Source of the DNA: Haemophilus influenzae
GTDB lineage: Bacteria > Pseudomonadota > Gammaproteobacteria > Enterobacterales > Pasteurellaceae
Length of the DNA: 64,000 bases
Direction: 5' to 3'
NCBI RefSeq assembly: GCF_001457655.1
Contig: NZ_LN831035.1
Coordinates: 496,001-560,000, forward strand
Positions 54,586 to 64,000 of the stretch are shown one piece after another. A program made the position numbers and the translations under genes. The notes under the pieces are model-generated. The model searched no databases and was not told the DNA's origin. It was given only the letters and a program-made list of their open reading frames with translations. Numbering within the stretch: the stretch's first letter is position 1; each line of letters starts with the position of its first letter.

Positions 54586-55497
54586 TTACTCCATCATCTT
54601 CTCAATTGGTAACACTAAAATTGAACTAGCTCCTGCCTCTTTTAACTGTTCCATTGTTTCCCAAAATAAATTTTCTTGGCTCACTACGTGCATTGCTACC
54701 CGAGTTGTATCACTGGCTAATGGTAAAATGGTCGGATTTTCAACGCCAGGTAAAAGCGCAGTGATTTTTTCAAGTTTTTCTTTCGGAGCGTGGAGCATAA
54801 TATATTTACTTTCTGCTGCCTGCTGTACACCTTGAATACGAGTGAGTAGTTTATCCACAAGAGCTTGTTTAGTTGATTCAAGCGGTTCAGCACGCTGAAT
54901 TAAACAAGCTTTAGAACGATAAATCACGTCCACTTCTTTTAAGCCATTTGCTTCAAGCGTTGCCCCTGATGATACTAAATCGCAAATCGCATAAGCAATA
55001 CCCGCACTAGGTGCGACTTCTACTGAACCATTTAATAAACAACTTTTAAACGACACCCCATTCTCATTCATATAACGTTTGAGCAAATGCGGGTAAGAAG
55101 TTGCAATACGCCTATTAGCAAGATCTTTCACATTCTCATAATGACAATCGCGATCAACCGCAAGTGATAGACGACAATCACCAAAATCAAGTTGGCGAAG
55201 TTTTTTGTATGTAACTGTTTCATTTGCTGCACGGCGACCAAGCTCTTCCTCTTCTAACACATTTTCGCCAATAATCCCAAGATCCACTACGCCATCAAAA
55301 ATCAATCCAGGAATATCATCATCACGTACGCGAAGAATTTCAATCGGCAAATTTTCCGCATAAGCGATTAAACGTTGTTCATTCCAATTAATTTTCACGC
55401 CACATTGTTTAAGTAATATGGCACAATCCTGGCTTAAACGCCCTTTTTTTTGCAAAGCAATACGAAGGCGGTTTGGTTGCATTGTTGTGTTTGTCAT
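54586..55497 (-). CDS. hisG: ATP phosphoribosyltransferase (long form)
   Basis: HisG condenses ATP and PRPP, the first step of histidine synthesis, and is inhibited by histidine. The 303-aa long form has the catalytic domain with [11 protein letters not shown] near residue 8, the PRPP loop [16 protein letters not shown] near 172 ([12 protein letters not shown]) and a C-terminal ACT-like regulatory domain (about 225-300). It needs no HisZ. First structural gene of the his operon, after the hisL attenuator. Confidence 0.97.
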   Translation of the reverse strand: MTNTTMQPNRLRIALQKKGRLSQDCAILLKQCGVKINWNEQRLIAYAENLPIEILRVRDDDIPGLIFDGVVDLGIIGENVLEEEELGRRAANETVTYKKLRQLDFGDCRLSLAVDRDCHYENVKDLANRRIATSYPHLLKRYMNENGVSFKSCLLNGSVEVAPSAGIAYAICDLVSSGATLEANGLKEVDVIYRSKACLIQRAEPLESTKQALVDKLLTRIQGVQQAAESKYIMLHAPKEKLEKITALLPGVENPTILPLASDTTRVAMHVVSQENLFWETMEQLKEAGASSILVLPIEKMME

Positions 55498-55525
55498 AAT
55501 GTTTTTCCTATTTTAAAGTTGAGAT

Positions 55526-55560
55526 AAAAGAAAACCCCTCGAAAATTGCCTTCCGAGGGG
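55526..55560 (-). terminator. His attenuator terminator
   Basis: On the minus strand CCCCTCG-like arms (55554-55560/55535-55541) form a GC-rich stem followed by TTTTCTTTT. The CTTCCGAG arm (55550-55557) can instead pair with CTCGGAAG (55594-55601), giving the antiterminator. A further hairpin GGAAGAT/ATCTTCC is at 55597-55618. Confidence 0.88.
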
Positions 55561-55645
55561 GTATTTATTGCTTTTACACTGATTTTTATTACACTCGGAA
55601 GATATTTTATTATCTTCCAAACATACAATCACGCCTGAAAGATAA

Positions 55646-55684
55646 TCAGGTGTGGTGATGATGGTAAGTGCAGATAAAATTCAT
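55646..55684 (-). CDS. hisL: his operon leader peptide
   Basis: The 12-residue peptide MNFICTYHHHHT has four consecutive histidine codons (CAT CAT CAC CAC) and lies about 150 bases before hisG. It is followed by pause, antiterminator and terminator hairpins. When histidyl-tRNA is short the ribosome stalls at these codons, the antiterminator forms and the operon is read. E. coli hisL has seven His codons, so four is a shorter sensor. A weak GAGCGAG ribosome site precedes the ATG. Confidence 0.9.
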   Translation of the reverse strand: MNFICTYHHHHT

Positions 55685-55945
55685 ATTGTATATGCTCGCT
55701 CAAATGTTATTAGATTTTATATTGCCTTAAAAATACACTTTAAAATTAAAAAAAGCAATTTTTTTGAAAAAAATTGTGTTTTTAGTACATTTTTACTATC
55801 GTTAAAATTTATCAAAAATGTTTACTTAAGAGGTATAATTTTCTAGATTTTTATTGTGTTAATTTTCTTTTCCCTTTCTGTGTTCATCTCGTTACAATAC
55901 TTAGCGAATCAACTAAGACAAAGCTAAGACAAAATAGGAGAGCTT

Positions 55946-56809
55946 ATGATTTACAGTATGACCGCTTTTGCACGCCTTGAAGTGAAAAAAGATTGGGGCG
56001 ATGCGGTATGGGAAATTCGTTCCGTCAATCAACGTTATTTAGAAAACTTTTTCCGTTTACCCGAGCAATTTCGCGGATTAGAAAACACGTTGCGTGAGAA
56101 ACTTCGTCAAAGTCTTACTCGCGGGAAAATTGAATGTTCTTTGCGTATTGAAACAAAAAAACAAACAAATGCTGAATTGAATTTAAATAAAGAACTTGCG
56201 AATCAAGTCATTCAATCTTTGCAATGGATTAAAACTCAAGCTGGAGAAGGTGAAATTAATTTGACAGACGTGTTGCGTTATCCGGGGGTGGTGGAAGCGC
56301 AAGAGCAAGATTTAGATGCGATTAGTCAAGATTTATTGACAGCCTTTGATGATTTACTGACCGATTTTATTGCAATGCGTGGTCGTGAAGGGGAAAAACT
56401 GAACGATATTATTCAACAACGCTTAGATGCCATTGCAGTAGAAGCGGATAAAGTGCGATCACAAATGCCAGCAGTTTTACAATGGCAGCGTGAACGGTTA
56501 TTGCAACGTTTTGAAGATGCTCAACTTAATCTTGATCCACAGCGTGTGGAACAAGAAATGATTTTACTCGCTCAACGTGTTGATGTGGCGGAAGAACTCG
56601 ATCGTTTACAAATGCACGTGAAAGAAACCACGAATATTTTGAAAAAAGGCGGTGCAGTTGGTCGTAAATTAGATTTTATGATGCAAGAATTGAATCGTGA
56701 ATCCAATACCCTTGCGTCTAAATCCATTAATGCGGATATCACGGCTTCTGCGGTGGAATTAAAAGTGCTTATCGAACAAATGCGTGAGCAAATTCAGAAT
56801 TTAGAATAG
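55946..56809 (+). CDS. yicC: YicC/YloC-family endoribonuclease
   Basis: YicC in E. coli has been linked to cleavage of small RNAs such as RyhB; in Bacillus YloC is a ribonuclease. The 287-aa product opens with the conserved MIYSMTAFARLEV and WEIRSVNQRYLE (residues 1-40). It ends with the family C-domain KLDFMMQELNRESNTLASKS near residue 250. The length is exactly that of E. coli YicC (287). It lies just before ygfZ, 9 bases apart, so they are co-transcribed. Confidence 0.92.
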   Translation: MIYSMTAFARLEVKKDWGDAVWEIRSVNQRYLENFFRLPEQFRGLENTLREKLRQSLTRGKIECSLRIETKKQTNAELNLNKELANQVIQSLQWIKTQAGEGEINLTDVLRYPGVVEAQEQDLDAISQDLLTAFDDLLTDFIAMRGREGEKLNDIIQQRLDAIAVEADKVRSQMPAVLQWQRERLLQRFEDAQLNLDPQRVEQEMILLAQRVDVAEELDRLQMHVKETTNILKKGGAVGRKLDFMMQELNRESNTLASKSINADITASAVELKVLIEQMREQIQNLE

Positions 56810-56818
56810 GAAAGCAGA

Positions 56819-57661
56819 ATGTCTCAATTTATTTCTCTTACTCAATATCAACTGATTGAAGTACAGGGTGCGGATGTAGAAAAATATTTGCAAGGGCAAT
56901 TAACTTCTGATGTTGTGCGATTAGCGAGTGGCGCAACGACGCTTACAGCTCACTGCGACCCAAAAGGTAAAATGAATGCAATTTACCGTTTGTTTAAAGT
57001 AAGTAGTGAACAAGTCTTTTTGCTCGTTAAGAAAGATATTTTGCCAAGCGCTCTGGATGCTTTGAAAAAATATGCGGTATTTTCCAAAGTTAGTTTTGAT
57101 TTACGTGATTGGCAAATCATCGGCGTAATAGGTGAAAAATGTGGAAAAATTACACCGCACTTTTCATTGGAAATTGATGGACAGCGTTCAATTTTATTAA
57201 ATGAAACTGAATTACCCGTGAATTTTAATGGCGATGAAAAAATTTGGGAAGTAGCCGATATTCAAGCAGGATTGCCAAATTTAAGTCCGCAAACACAAAA
57301 TGAATTTATCCCACAAGCACTAAATTTACAGGCCGTTGAGCAAGCAATTTCTTTTACCAAAGGCTGTTATATTGGGCAAGAAACCGTGGCACGTGCGAAA
57401 TATCGTGGGGCAAACAAACGTGCAATGTTTATTTTTAAAGCGCAAACTCAGCAGGAAGTGGAAATTGGCAGTGAAATCGAAATGCAGCTTGAAGCCAATT
57501 GGCGTAAGACTGGCACGATTACAAGTGCGGTCAATTTAGACGGTATTTTATGGTTGCAAGTTGTGATGAATAATGACATGGATTCAGAGCAACAATTTAG
57601 ATTGCCGAGTAATGAAATACTGTTAGAGCGAGTGCAGTTACCTTATTCGATTACTGAATAA
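56819..57661 (+). CDS. ygfZ: YgfZ, folate-dependent iron-sulfur cluster protein
   Basis: YgfZ helps build or repair certain 4Fe-4S proteins, using tetrahydrofolate; it resembles the glycine cleavage T protein. The 280-aa product is shorter than E. coli YgfZ (326). The family motif KGCYIGQETVAR is present, with its essential Cys at residue 183. YLQGQLTSDV near residue 23 and HCDPKGKM near 46 are the other conserved parts. Two uptake signals lie within. Confidence 0.92.
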   Translation: MSQFISLTQYQLIEVQGADVEKYLQGQLTSDVVRLASGATTLTAHCDPKGKMNAIYRLFKVSSEQVFLLVKKDILPSALDALKKYAVFSKVSFDLRDWQIIGVIGEKCGKITPHFSLEIDGQRSILLNETELPVNFNGDEKIWEVADIQAGLPNLSPQTQNEFIPQALNLQAVEQAISFTKGCYIGQETVARAKYRGANKRAMFIFKAQTQQEVEIGSEIEMQLEANWRKTGTITSAVNLDGILWLQVVMNNDMDSEQQFRLPSNEILLERVQLPYSITE

Positions 57662-57667
57662 GAAAGC

Positions 57668-57699
57668 AAAAAAGATCAGGCATTACCCTGATCTTTTTT
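57668..57699. terminator. Bidirectional terminator between ygfZ and serA
   Basis: AAAAAAGATCAGG (57668-57680) and its exact inverse (57687-57699) surround the 6-base loop cattac. T-runs end both directions for these convergent genes. Confidence 0.92.
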
Positions 57700-57703
57700 C
57701 TAT

Positions 57704-58936
57704 TTAGTAAAGTACTCTAGCACGAATTGTGCCATCAATTTCCTTCAATTTTGTCAGTAATGGTGATGCATCATTCGTTTCTACATCAACGACAACGTAA
57801 CCAATTTTCGGGTCAGTTTGTAAATATTGTGCGGCAATATTGAGGTTGGCTTCGACGAAAATTTGGTTCAGTTTGTTCAATATACCAGGGCGATTTTCAT
57901 GAATATGCAATAAGCGTTTTGTTCCCTCGTGCTCTGGTAAAGAGACTTCTGGGAAGTTTACCGAAGAAAGGGTTGAGCCATTATCTGAATATTTAACAAA
58001 TTTGCCTGCCACTTCAAAACCGATATTTTCTTGTGCTTCCGCTGTTGAGCCGCCAATATGTGGCGTTAAAATCACATTATCAAATTCGCGTAATGGCGAG
58101 ACAAATTCTTCATTAATTGAAGCAGGTTCAACGGGGAATACATCAATTGCGGCACCCTGAAGTTTCCCGTCTTTTAAGGCTTGAGCGAGAGCATCAATAT
58201 CTACCACAGTGCCACGCGCAGCATTGATCAAAATTGCCCCTTGTTTTAATTGTGCGATACGCGTTGCGTTCATTAAGTTTTTGGTGGAGGGCAGTTCTGG
58301 CACATGTAATGAAACCACATCGCAAGAACTGAGTAATTCTTCAAGGCTACGAACCTGTTTTGCATTACCGAGCGGAAGTTTATTTTCAATATCATAGAAA
58401 TACACATCCATGCCTAATGATTCGGCAATAATACTTAATTGTGAACCAATGTGGCCGTAACCAATAATGCCTAATTTTTTACCCCGCACTTCATAAGAGC
58501 CAGTCGCGGATTTATTCCAAACACCACGATGTACTTCGGCATTAGCCTGTGGCACATTACGCATAAGTAATAAAATCTCGCCTAATACAAGTTCTGCGAC
58601 GGAACGAGTGTTTGAGAATGGCGCATTAAATACAGGAATACCACGTGCTTTTGCTGCATTTAAATCCACTTGGTTGGTGCCAATACAGAAACAGCCTACT
58701 GCGATTAATTTGGGTGCGGCTTCAATCATTTCTGCGGTTAAATGGGTGCGAGAACGTAATCCGATAAAATGTGCATCTTTAATGGCTTCTTTTAATTCAT
58801 CACCATCCAGTGCTTTTTTATAGTAATCAATATTGCTATAGCCTGCCGCGTGGAGCGTATCAAGTGCGCTTTGATGCACACCTTCAAACAATACAAATTT
58901 AATTTTTGATTTGTCGAGTGAAACTTTGTTTGTCAT
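57704..58936 (-). CDS. serA: D-3-phosphoglycerate dehydrogenase
   Basis: SerA oxidises 3-phosphoglycerate, the first step of serine synthesis. The 410-aa product equals E. coli SerA in length. It has the NAD fold GIIGYGHIGSQLSIIAESLG near residue 155, catalytic Arg in INAARGTVVD near 240, and His in TPHIGGSTAEAQ near 292. The C-terminal ACT domain (about 340-410) begins near RLLHIHENRPG and gives serine feedback. It follows rpiA by 29 bases and probably shares its promoter. Confidence 0.97.
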   Translation of the reverse strand: MTNKVSLDKSKIKFVLFEGVHQSALDTLHAAGYSNIDYYKKALDGDELKEAIKDAHFIGLRSRTHLTAEMIEAAPKLIAVGCFCIGTNQVDLNAAKARGIPVFNAPFSNTRSVAELVLGEILLLMRNVPQANAEVHRGVWNKSATGSYEVRGKKLGIIGYGHIGSQLSIIAESLGMDVYFYDIENKLPLGNAKQVRSLEELLSSCDVVSLHVPELPSTKNLMNATRIAQLKQGAILINAARGTVVDIDALAQALKDGKLQGAAIDVFPVEPASINEEFVSPLREFDNVILTPHIGGSTAEAQENIGFEVAGKFVKYSDNGSTLSSVNFPEVSLPEHEGTKRLLHIHENRPGILNKLNQIFVEANLNIAAQYLQTDPKIGYVVVDVETNDASPLLTKLKEIDGTIRARVLY

Positions 58937-58965
58937 ATTTGCTTCCTTATGATTTTTATTATGAA

Positions 58966-59625
58966 TTAGTCAATAATTTTGGCACCTTCAGGCGTGCCGA
59001 CGATTACAACATCTGCGCCACGCAATGCGAATATCCCATTAGTGACGACACCTGCAACATTGTTTAATTCTTTTTCCATTTCAACTGGATTTAAAATACT
59101 GAAGTTGTGTACATCTAAAATCACATTGCCATTATCTGTAACCACGCCTTCACGATACTCAGGTGCGCCACCAAGTGCGACTAATTTTCTGCCCACTTGT
59201 GAACGAGCCATTGGAATAACTTCAACTGGCAATGGGAAAGTCGAACCTAACACATCTACTTGTTTACTAGAATCTACAATACAAATAAATTTTTTCGCTA
59301 ATGCCGCAACGATTTTTTCACGAGTAAGTGCCGCACCGCCGCCTTTAATCATCATTTTTTGTGGATTGATTTCATCTGCACCATCCACATAAATATCTAA
59401 GCTAGAGACATCATTTGCATTAAATACTTCGATCCCTTGTTTACGTAATAATTCTTCTGATGCTTTTGAAGCCGCAACTGCGCCTTGAATTTTATTTTTG
59501 ATTGTACCCAAAGCTTCAATAAAGCAGTTCACTGTGGAGCCACTGCCCACGCCAACAATTGTGTCAGCTGTTACATATTCTAATGCAGCTTGTGCGGCGA
59601 GTTTTTTCATTTCTAATTGATTCAT
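58966..59625 (-). CDS. rpiA: Ribose-5-phosphate isomerase A
   Basis: RpiA interconverts ribose 5-phosphate and ribulose 5-phosphate in the pentose phosphate pathway, which also uses the product of the nearby rbs operon. The 219-aa product equals the E. coli length. It has [16 protein letters not shown] near residue 25, [20 protein letters not shown] near 81 with the active-site Asp residues, and the catalytic Glu in ALTREKIVA near 100. Confidence 0.97.
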   Translation of the reverse strand: MNQLEMKKLAAQAALEYVTADTIVGVGSGSTVNCFIEALGTIKNKIQGAVAASKASEELLRKQGIEVFNANDVSSLDIYVDGADEINPQKMMIKGGGAALTREKIVAALAKKFICIVDSSKQVDVLGSTFPLPVEVIPMARSQVGRKLVALGGAPEYREGVVTDNGNVILDVHNFSILNPVEMEKELNNVAGVVTNGIFALRGADVVIVGTPEGAKIID

Positions 59626-59690
59626 TTCTTTTCCTTATTTCAATAAGTAAACGATTGCGTTACTTTATTACGAGCCTATCTAATAAACAA

Positions 59691-59720
59691 GTATAATTTT
59701 TTAGCGGGCGTTTTTCTCAA
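59691..59720 (-). promoter_or_regulatory. Possible promoter of rpiA-serA
   Basis: On the minus strand TTGAGA (59720-59715), 18 bases, TTATAC (59696-59691), 66 bases before rpiA. Confidence 0.4.
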
Positions 59721-59758
59721 GCAATGTTCTTTCACGACTAGACTATTTCACGATTAGG

Positions 59759-60910
59759 CTATTCTTCAGTTAAAAATAATTCCAATAGTTCATTGAGAAA
59801 TAACTTGCCGTGCTCAGTGATTTGCCAAGAATCAGCGTTTTCCACAATATAGTTTTGTTGAATGGCAAAATCAATTTGATTTTTCACCGCACTTTGCGAC
59901 AAGCCTGTGTAATCTTCAAATTCTTGTTTGGGAACCGCTTCTAACAAACGAAAGCGATTCATAAAAAACTCAAAAGGGCGGTCAATTTCTGGCACGTTTT
60001 TTTCTTCGTAAAGATATTCGCCACGCAAATAACCTTTCGGGTGCTTGGTTTTAGAAAAGCGAGTAATCTCGCCAGTCGGAAACGTCAATTTCCCGTGTGC
60101 GCCACAGCCAATGGCTAAATAATCCCCAAATCGCCAATAATTCAAATTATGTTTACATTGAAAACCCGCTTTTGCGTAAGCAGACGTTTCATATTGCTGG
60201 TAGCCTGCCATCGTTAAAAGTTGGTGACCTTGCTCAAAAATGTCCCAAAGTGCGTCATCATCTGGTAATTTAGGTGGGCGATAAGCAAACATCGTATTTG
60301 GTTCAATAGTCAGCTGATACCAAGAAATATGGGGAGGAGATAGCTCAATTGCTTGACGAAGATCATCTAAGGCTTCTTCCAACGTTTGGTTAGGCAAACC
60401 GTGCATTAAATCTAAATTGAAACTTTTTAGCCCAGAAACTTTCGCTAAATTGACCGCACTTTTTGCCTCTGCTGCATTATGAATCCGCCCAAGACGTTGT
60501 AATTTATCATCATTGAAACTTTGAATTCCCATAGAAATTCGCATAATGCCTGCGGATACATAACCTTTAAAACGTTCAGCTTCTACCGTGCCAGGATTAG
60601 CTTCTAATGTGATTTCAATATTATCTTCAAAATCAATCTGTTTTTTTATTTCTTTTAAGAGATACGCAATGCTTTCTGCCGAGAACAAACTTGGTGTACC
60701 GCCACCAATAAAAATTGAATGGAGTTTTCGTTGTTGAATAGAATCTTTAAAGCGTTGCAAATCAGCCTGCAAATCTTGCAGAAGATGATAAATATAGTCT
60801 TGTTCTGGTATATCGCCTTTTTGTGCGTGCGAATTAAAATCACAATAAGGGCATTTTTGAACGCACCAAGGAATGTGTATATAAAGGGAAAGTGGGGGAA
60901 GTTTTAGCAT
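59759..60910 (-). CDS. hemW: HemW, radical SAM heme chaperone (HemN-like)
   Basis: The 383-aa radical SAM protein has the cluster motif CVQKCPYCDFNSH with Cys16, Cys20 and Cys23. Older annotations call it oxygen-independent coproporphyrinogen oxidase. Proteins of this size and with this plain CxxxCxxC lacking the extra HemN cysteine and N-terminal region are HemW, thought to deliver heme. IFIGGGTPSLFS near residue 70 and MGIQSFNDDKLQRLGRIHN near 125 support the family. H. influenzae needs external heme, so a heme-handling role fits. Two uptake signals lie within. Confidence 0.9.
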   Translation of the reverse strand: MLKLPPLSLYIHIPWCVQKCPYCDFNSHAQKGDIPEQDYIYHLLQDLQADLQRFKDSIQQRKLHSIFIGGGTPSLFSAESIAYLLKEIKKQIDFEDNIEITLEANPGTVEAERFKGYVSAGIMRISMGIQSFNDDKLQRLGRIHNAAEAKSAVNLAKVSGLKSFNLDLMHGLPNQTLEEALDDLRQAIELSPPHISWYQLTIEPNTMFAYRPPKLPDDDALWDIFEQGHQLLTMAGYQQYETSAYAKAGFQCKHNLNYWRFGDYLAIGCGAHGKLTFPTGEITRFSKTKHPKGYLRGEYLYEEKNVPEIDRPFEFFMNRFRLLEAVPKQEFEDYTGLSQSAVKNQIDFAIQQNYIVENADSWQITEHGKLFLNELLELFLTEE

Positions 60911-60993
60911 TGTGTTATTAACAAGTTTTCAATTTGGAAAAGTATAAATTAACCTTGTGTAAAGATGAAATTATCATCTCTAAAATCAATAAA

Positions 60994-61015
60994 AGGGCTT
61001 GTTTTCACAAGCCCT
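60994..61015 (-). terminator. Terminator of lon
   Basis: AGGGCTTGT/ACAAGCCCT (60994-61002/61007-61015) with a 4-base loop. On the minus strand it ends in TTTTATTG, 12 bases after the lon stop. Confidence 0.88.
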
Positions 61016-61026
61016 AAAACATTCAA

Positions 61027-63438
61027 TTAATTGACCGCTCTTTCTGATTTACTCGTCACTTTACGGCGTGGTGCTTTAGGTTTAGCCTTCACTTTAACAA
61101 ACTCAATGCCCTCTGGTGGATTTTCCAATGCAAAACCAAGCACTTCATCAATGGTTTCTACCGCATGAATTGCAAGATTTTGTTTTACGTTTTCTGGAAT
61201 TTCTTCAAGATCTTTAACGTTCTCTTTTGGAATTAATACGGTTTTAATTCCGCCACGATGTGCCGCAAGAAGTTTTTCTTTTAATCCACCGATTGGTAAT
61301 ACTTTACCACGTAAACTGATTTCTCCTGTCATTGCCACATCAGCACGCACAGGATTACCTGTTAAACAAGAAATTAATGCAGTACACATTGCAATACCTG
61401 CACTTGGGCCATCTTTTGGTGTTGCACCATCTGGCACGTGAATGTGAATGTCACGTTTTTCGTGGAATTCAGCATTGATACCCAGTTTATCCGCACGAGC
61501 ACGCACAACGGTCATTGCCGCTTGAATGGATTCTTTCATCACATCGCCTAATGAACCAGTGAAAGAAAGTTTTCCTTTGCCCACAACAGAGGCAGTTTCA
61601 ATAGTGAGTAAATCGCCGCCCACTTCTGTCCAAGCTAAACCAGTTACTTCGCCAATACGGTTTTGCGTGTCAGCTTTACCAAATTCAAAACGTTTTACGC
61701 CAAGATAATCGTGCAGATTATCTGAATTTACCGTGATAGATTTAAGTTTTGGATTTACTAATAAATTTTTCACGGCTTTACGGCAGATTTTTGAAATTTC
61801 ACGTTCTAATCCACGTACGCCCGCTTCACGTGTGTAATAGCGGATAATATCTAAAATTGCACTTTCTTCTACGGTAAGTTCGCCTTTCTTCAAACCATTA
61901 CGTTCAATTTGTTTTGCTAATAAATGGCGCATTGCGATATTAAGTTTTTCATCTTCTGTATAACCAGAAAGACGAATAACTTCCATACGATCCAATAATG
62001 GGCCTGGAATATTCATAGAGTTTGATGTTGCCACAAACATCACATCAGAAAGATCATAATCCACTTCTAAATAGTGATCGTTAAACGTGGTGTTTTGCTC
62101 GGGATCTAATACTTCAAGCAACGCTGATGCAGGATCACCTCGCATATCGGATGCCATTTTGTCGATTTCATCAAGCAAGAATAATGGATTTTTTACGCCC
62201 ACTTTTGCCATCTTTTGAATTAATTTACCTGGCAATGCACCAATATAGGTTTTACGGTGACCACGGATTTCTGCTTCATCACGCACGCCGCCTAATGCCA
62301 TACGTACATATTTACGACCAGTAGCATTGGCAATAGACTGACCAAGAGAAGTTTTACCTACACCTGGAGGGCCAACTAAACAAAGAATCGGGCCTTTCAC
62401 TTTGTTTAAACGCGCTTGTACTGCTAAATATTCAAGAATGCGTTCTTTTACGCGATCTAAACCATAGTGATCGGTATCTAAAACTTGCTGTGCTTTAACA
62501 ATGTCTTTTTTCACTTTAGAACGTTGATGCCAAGGCACTTGGATCATCCATTCAATATAACTGCGTATTACCGTTGCTTCAGAAGACATGGCAGACATCA
62601 TTTTAAGTTTTTGTAATTCATTTTCTACTTTGTCACGCACATCAGCTGGCATGCCTGCCGCTTCCACCTTTTGATGCAGTTGTTCAACTTCATCAATGGT
62701 ATCTTCATTTTCGCCACCATCCATTTCTTTACGAATGGCTTTAATTTGCTCGTTCAAATAATAGTTACGCTGGCTTTTCTCCATTTGTTTTTTTACACGA
62801 CCGCGAATCCGTTTTTCCACTTGGAGAATATCAGCCTCTGATTCCATCATACCAAGCAAATATTCTAAACGTTCTTGCACATTAGCGAGTTCTAACGCAT
62901 TTTGTTTATGGCGAATGCTTACAGGGAGATGGGCAGCCATTGTGTCAGCTAAGCGATCAACATCATCAATACGTTGAAGGGCATTGAGAATATCTGTAGG
63001 CACTTTTTTGTTGAGGGTAAGATAATTTTCAAACTCAGAAAGTACCGCACTTTTTGCCACCACTAACTCTTGTTCATCGCCATAAGTGGTTTCGATAGGG
63101 GTAATTTGGGCGGAAAAGCACTTTTCGCCGTCTTCAAGACTGTTAATTTTCGCGCGATTTTGACCTTCAACTAGCACTTTTACTGTGCCATCAGGTAATT
63201 TTAATAACTGAATAATGTTAGCAATGGTACCCACATCAAATAAATCTTCAGGGGTAGGTTCTTCCAAATCAGCTTCTCTTTGGGATACCAAAAGAATCTG
63301 TTTGTCATCGTTCATCGCTTCTTCAAGGGCATTAATTGATTTTACGCGCCCTACAAAAAGTGGCATCACCATATAAGGAAAAACGACAACATCGCGTAAT
63401 GGCAATACGGGCATTGTACGTTGGGTATTCTTCGCCAT
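61027..63438 (-). CDS. lon: ATP-dependent serine protease Lon
   Basis: Lon degrades misfolded and regulatory proteins in the cytoplasm. The 803-aa product has the N-terminal LON domain (about 10-205), the Walker [16 protein letters not shown] near residue 357, Walker [12 protein letters not shown] near 418 and the peptidase motif [10 protein letters not shown] with catalytic Ser679, the same number as in E. coli. The partner Lys lies in [13 protein letters not shown] near 722. A sigma-32 promoter precedes the gene. An uptake signal lies within. Confidence 0.98.
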   Translation of the reverse strand: MAKNTQRTMPVLPLRDVVVFPYMVMPLFVGRVKSINALEEAMNDDKQILLVSQREADLEEPTPEDLFDVGTIANIIQLLKLPDGTVKVLVEGQNRAKINSLEDGEKCFSAQITPIETTYGDEQELVVAKSAVLSEFENYLTLNKKVPTDILNALQRIDDVDRLADTMAAHLPVSIRHKQNALELANVQERLEYLLGMMESEADILQVEKRIRGRVKKQMEKSQRNYYLNEQIKAIRKEMDGGENEDTIDEVEQLHQKVEAAGMPADVRDKVENELQKLKMMSAMSSEATVIRSYIEWMIQVPWHQRSKVKKDIVKAQQVLDTDHYGLDRVKERILEYLAVQARLNKVKGPILCLVGPPGVGKTSLGQSIANATGRKYVRMALGGVRDEAEIRGHRKTYIGALPGKLIQKMAKVGVKNPLFLLDEIDKMASDMRGDPASALLEVLDPEQNTTFNDHYLEVDYDLSDVMFVATSNSMNIPGPLLDRMEVIRLSGYTEDEKLNIAMRHLLAKQIERNGLKKGELTVEESAILDIIRYYTREAGVRGLEREISKICRKAVKNLLVNPKLKSITVNSDNLHDYLGVKRFEFGKADTQNRIGEVTGLAWTEVGGDLLTIETASVVGKGKLSFTGSLGDVMKESIQAAMTVVRARADKLGINAEFHEKRDIHIHVPDGATPKDGPSAGIAMCTALISCLTGNPVRADVAMTGEISLRGKVLPIGGLKEKLLAAHRGGIKTVLIPKENVKDLEEIPENVKQNLAIHAVETIDEVLGFALENPPEGIEFVKVKAKPKAPRRKVTSKSERAVN

Positions 63439-63479
63439 AATTGGTCTCTCTTATAATTTCGTTCCGATAATTTGGGTAA

Positions 63480-63508
63480 ATATTGGGGTAGGGAAAAAGG
63501 AATTCAAG
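63480..63508 (-). promoter_or_regulatory. Sigma-32 heat-shock promoter of lon
   Basis: On the minus strand CTTGAA (63508-63503), 14 bases, CCCCAATAT (63488-63480), close to the sigma-32 consensus. It lies about 42 bases before the start codon. A TATAAT (63520-63515) just upstream may serve sigma-70. Confidence 0.8.
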
Positions 63509-63630
63509 GAAAAGATTATAACAAAATCTGAGTTATAAAGTGGGTTTTAAACAAAAAAGAATTTTGGCAAATGAAGTGATAATGGCTAAAATAACGAAAA
63601 ATTTTATTAAATTTCACAAAATATTGAGTT

Positions 63631-64000
63631 ATGTCCACGAAAAATCATTTTATTTTCCCCACTTACGTTCAAATGTATCCTTATTCTAAGGATCGCCCTT
63701 TTCTTAAACAAGTGCGGGAAAAATTACGCTATTATGGCTATAAATGGTTATATCAAAAGCAATGTCATCAATTAGTGGATTTCCTTAATACAGAAACGCA
63801 ATGGCAGTCTTTATTTACACAAGATTATTATCGTACTAATACAATTCTGACGACCTTTTGCGATAAACGTTTTTCTGCTTCAGAACGTTTAACGGCGATT
63901 ACGGAGAATTTACGTTTGGCAGAAGAAAAAATGGGACGTTCGCTTTGCCAACAATTATTAGATCAACAACATATCGTGCTAACCCAATTAACTGAGGATT
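63631..64000 (+). CDS. DUF535 (VirK/YbjX-like) protein, N-terminal part (truncated by window edge)
   Basis: An open frame begins at ATG 63631 and continues to the window end (123 complete codons). The start MSTKNHFIFPTYVQMYPYSK is followed by KLRYYGYKWLYQKQCHQLVDF and SASERLTAITENL-like segments, which are typical of the DUF535 family (VirK and YbjX relatives; HI0461 in Rd from memory). These proteins have been tied to virulence or envelope peptide resistance in enterics. The biochemical role is unknown. It is divergent from lon. Confidence 0.75.
   Translation, partial: MSTKNHFIFPTYVQMYPYSKDRPFLKQVREKLRYYGYKWLYQKQCHQLVDFLNTETQWQSLFTQDYYRTNTILTTFCDKRFSASERLTAITENLRLAEEKMGRSLCQQLLDQQHIVLTQLTED

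Noticed and set aside
61021..61034. GACCGCTCTTTC at the lon stop as an uptake signal
   Set aside because: It has CGCTCT in place of CGCACT, so it is a one-base variant and not a perfect copy. Other near matches (49 kb, 52.5 kb, 63.7 kb) were left out for the same reason.

Overview
This window looks like the chromosome of Haemophilus influenzae or a very close relative. The 9-base Pasteurellaceae DNA uptake signal (AAGTGCGGT and its complement) occurs as 51 perfect copies that I found by eye, about one per 1.25 kb. The DNA is AT-rich, and gene content and order match, from memory, the Rd KW20 stretch from about HI0525 (pgk) to HI0461. No rRNA, tRNA, CRISPR array, prophage or simple-sequence phase-variation tract was seen.

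Layout. 1-1.6 kb: end of pgk, then fba. 1.6-3.3 kb: a heptosyltransferase and a convergent YczE-like membrane protein. 3.5-8.0 kb: a YjjI-type glycyl radical enzyme, its YjjW activase, a nucleoside transporter and deoD, probably a nucleoside or deoxyribose utilisation block. 8.2-18.2 kb: rplKA and rpoBC without rplJL between them, with a GC-rich palindromic element between rpoB and rpoC. 18.4-22.3 kb: tehA, trmO, menA, rraA and a YqhA-type membrane protein. 22.4-28.3 kb: the ribose operon rbsDACBKR on the minus strand, with RbsR and CRP sites. 28.4-34.4 kb: rmuC, a FAD amine oxidase divergent from a potD paralogue, and hslVU with a heat-shock promoter. 34.7-38.6 kb: aphA, a decayed IS3-family element, luxS, yqaA, yqaB and a small PRD-like protein. 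38.7-46.4 kb: rsmG and the complete F1Fo ATP synthase operon atpIBEFHAGDC with a strong promoter and terminator. 46.5-55.7 kb: tyrP and the complete histidine operon with a hisL attenuator. 55.9-64 kb: yicC, ygfZ, serA, rpiA, hemW, lon with a heat-shock promoter, and the start of a DUF535 gene.

How the parts work together. Most genes are housekeeping: glycolysis, transcription, translation, ATP synthesis and proteolysis. Sugar and nucleotide scavenging genes (yjjI, rbs, aphA) each carry a plausible CRP site. The two ATP-dependent proteases, HslVU and Lon, share near-consensus sigma-32 promoters with identical spacing. The histidine operon is controlled by classical attenuation. Uptake signals are placed as inverted pairs forming terminators, or at gene starts and inside signal-peptide codons.

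No clearly new multi-gene system stands out. The best candidates for a second look are the YjjI/YjjW nucleoside block, the GC-rich element inside rpoBC, a possible small RNA next to luxS, and the hairpins in the rplKA and potD leaders.
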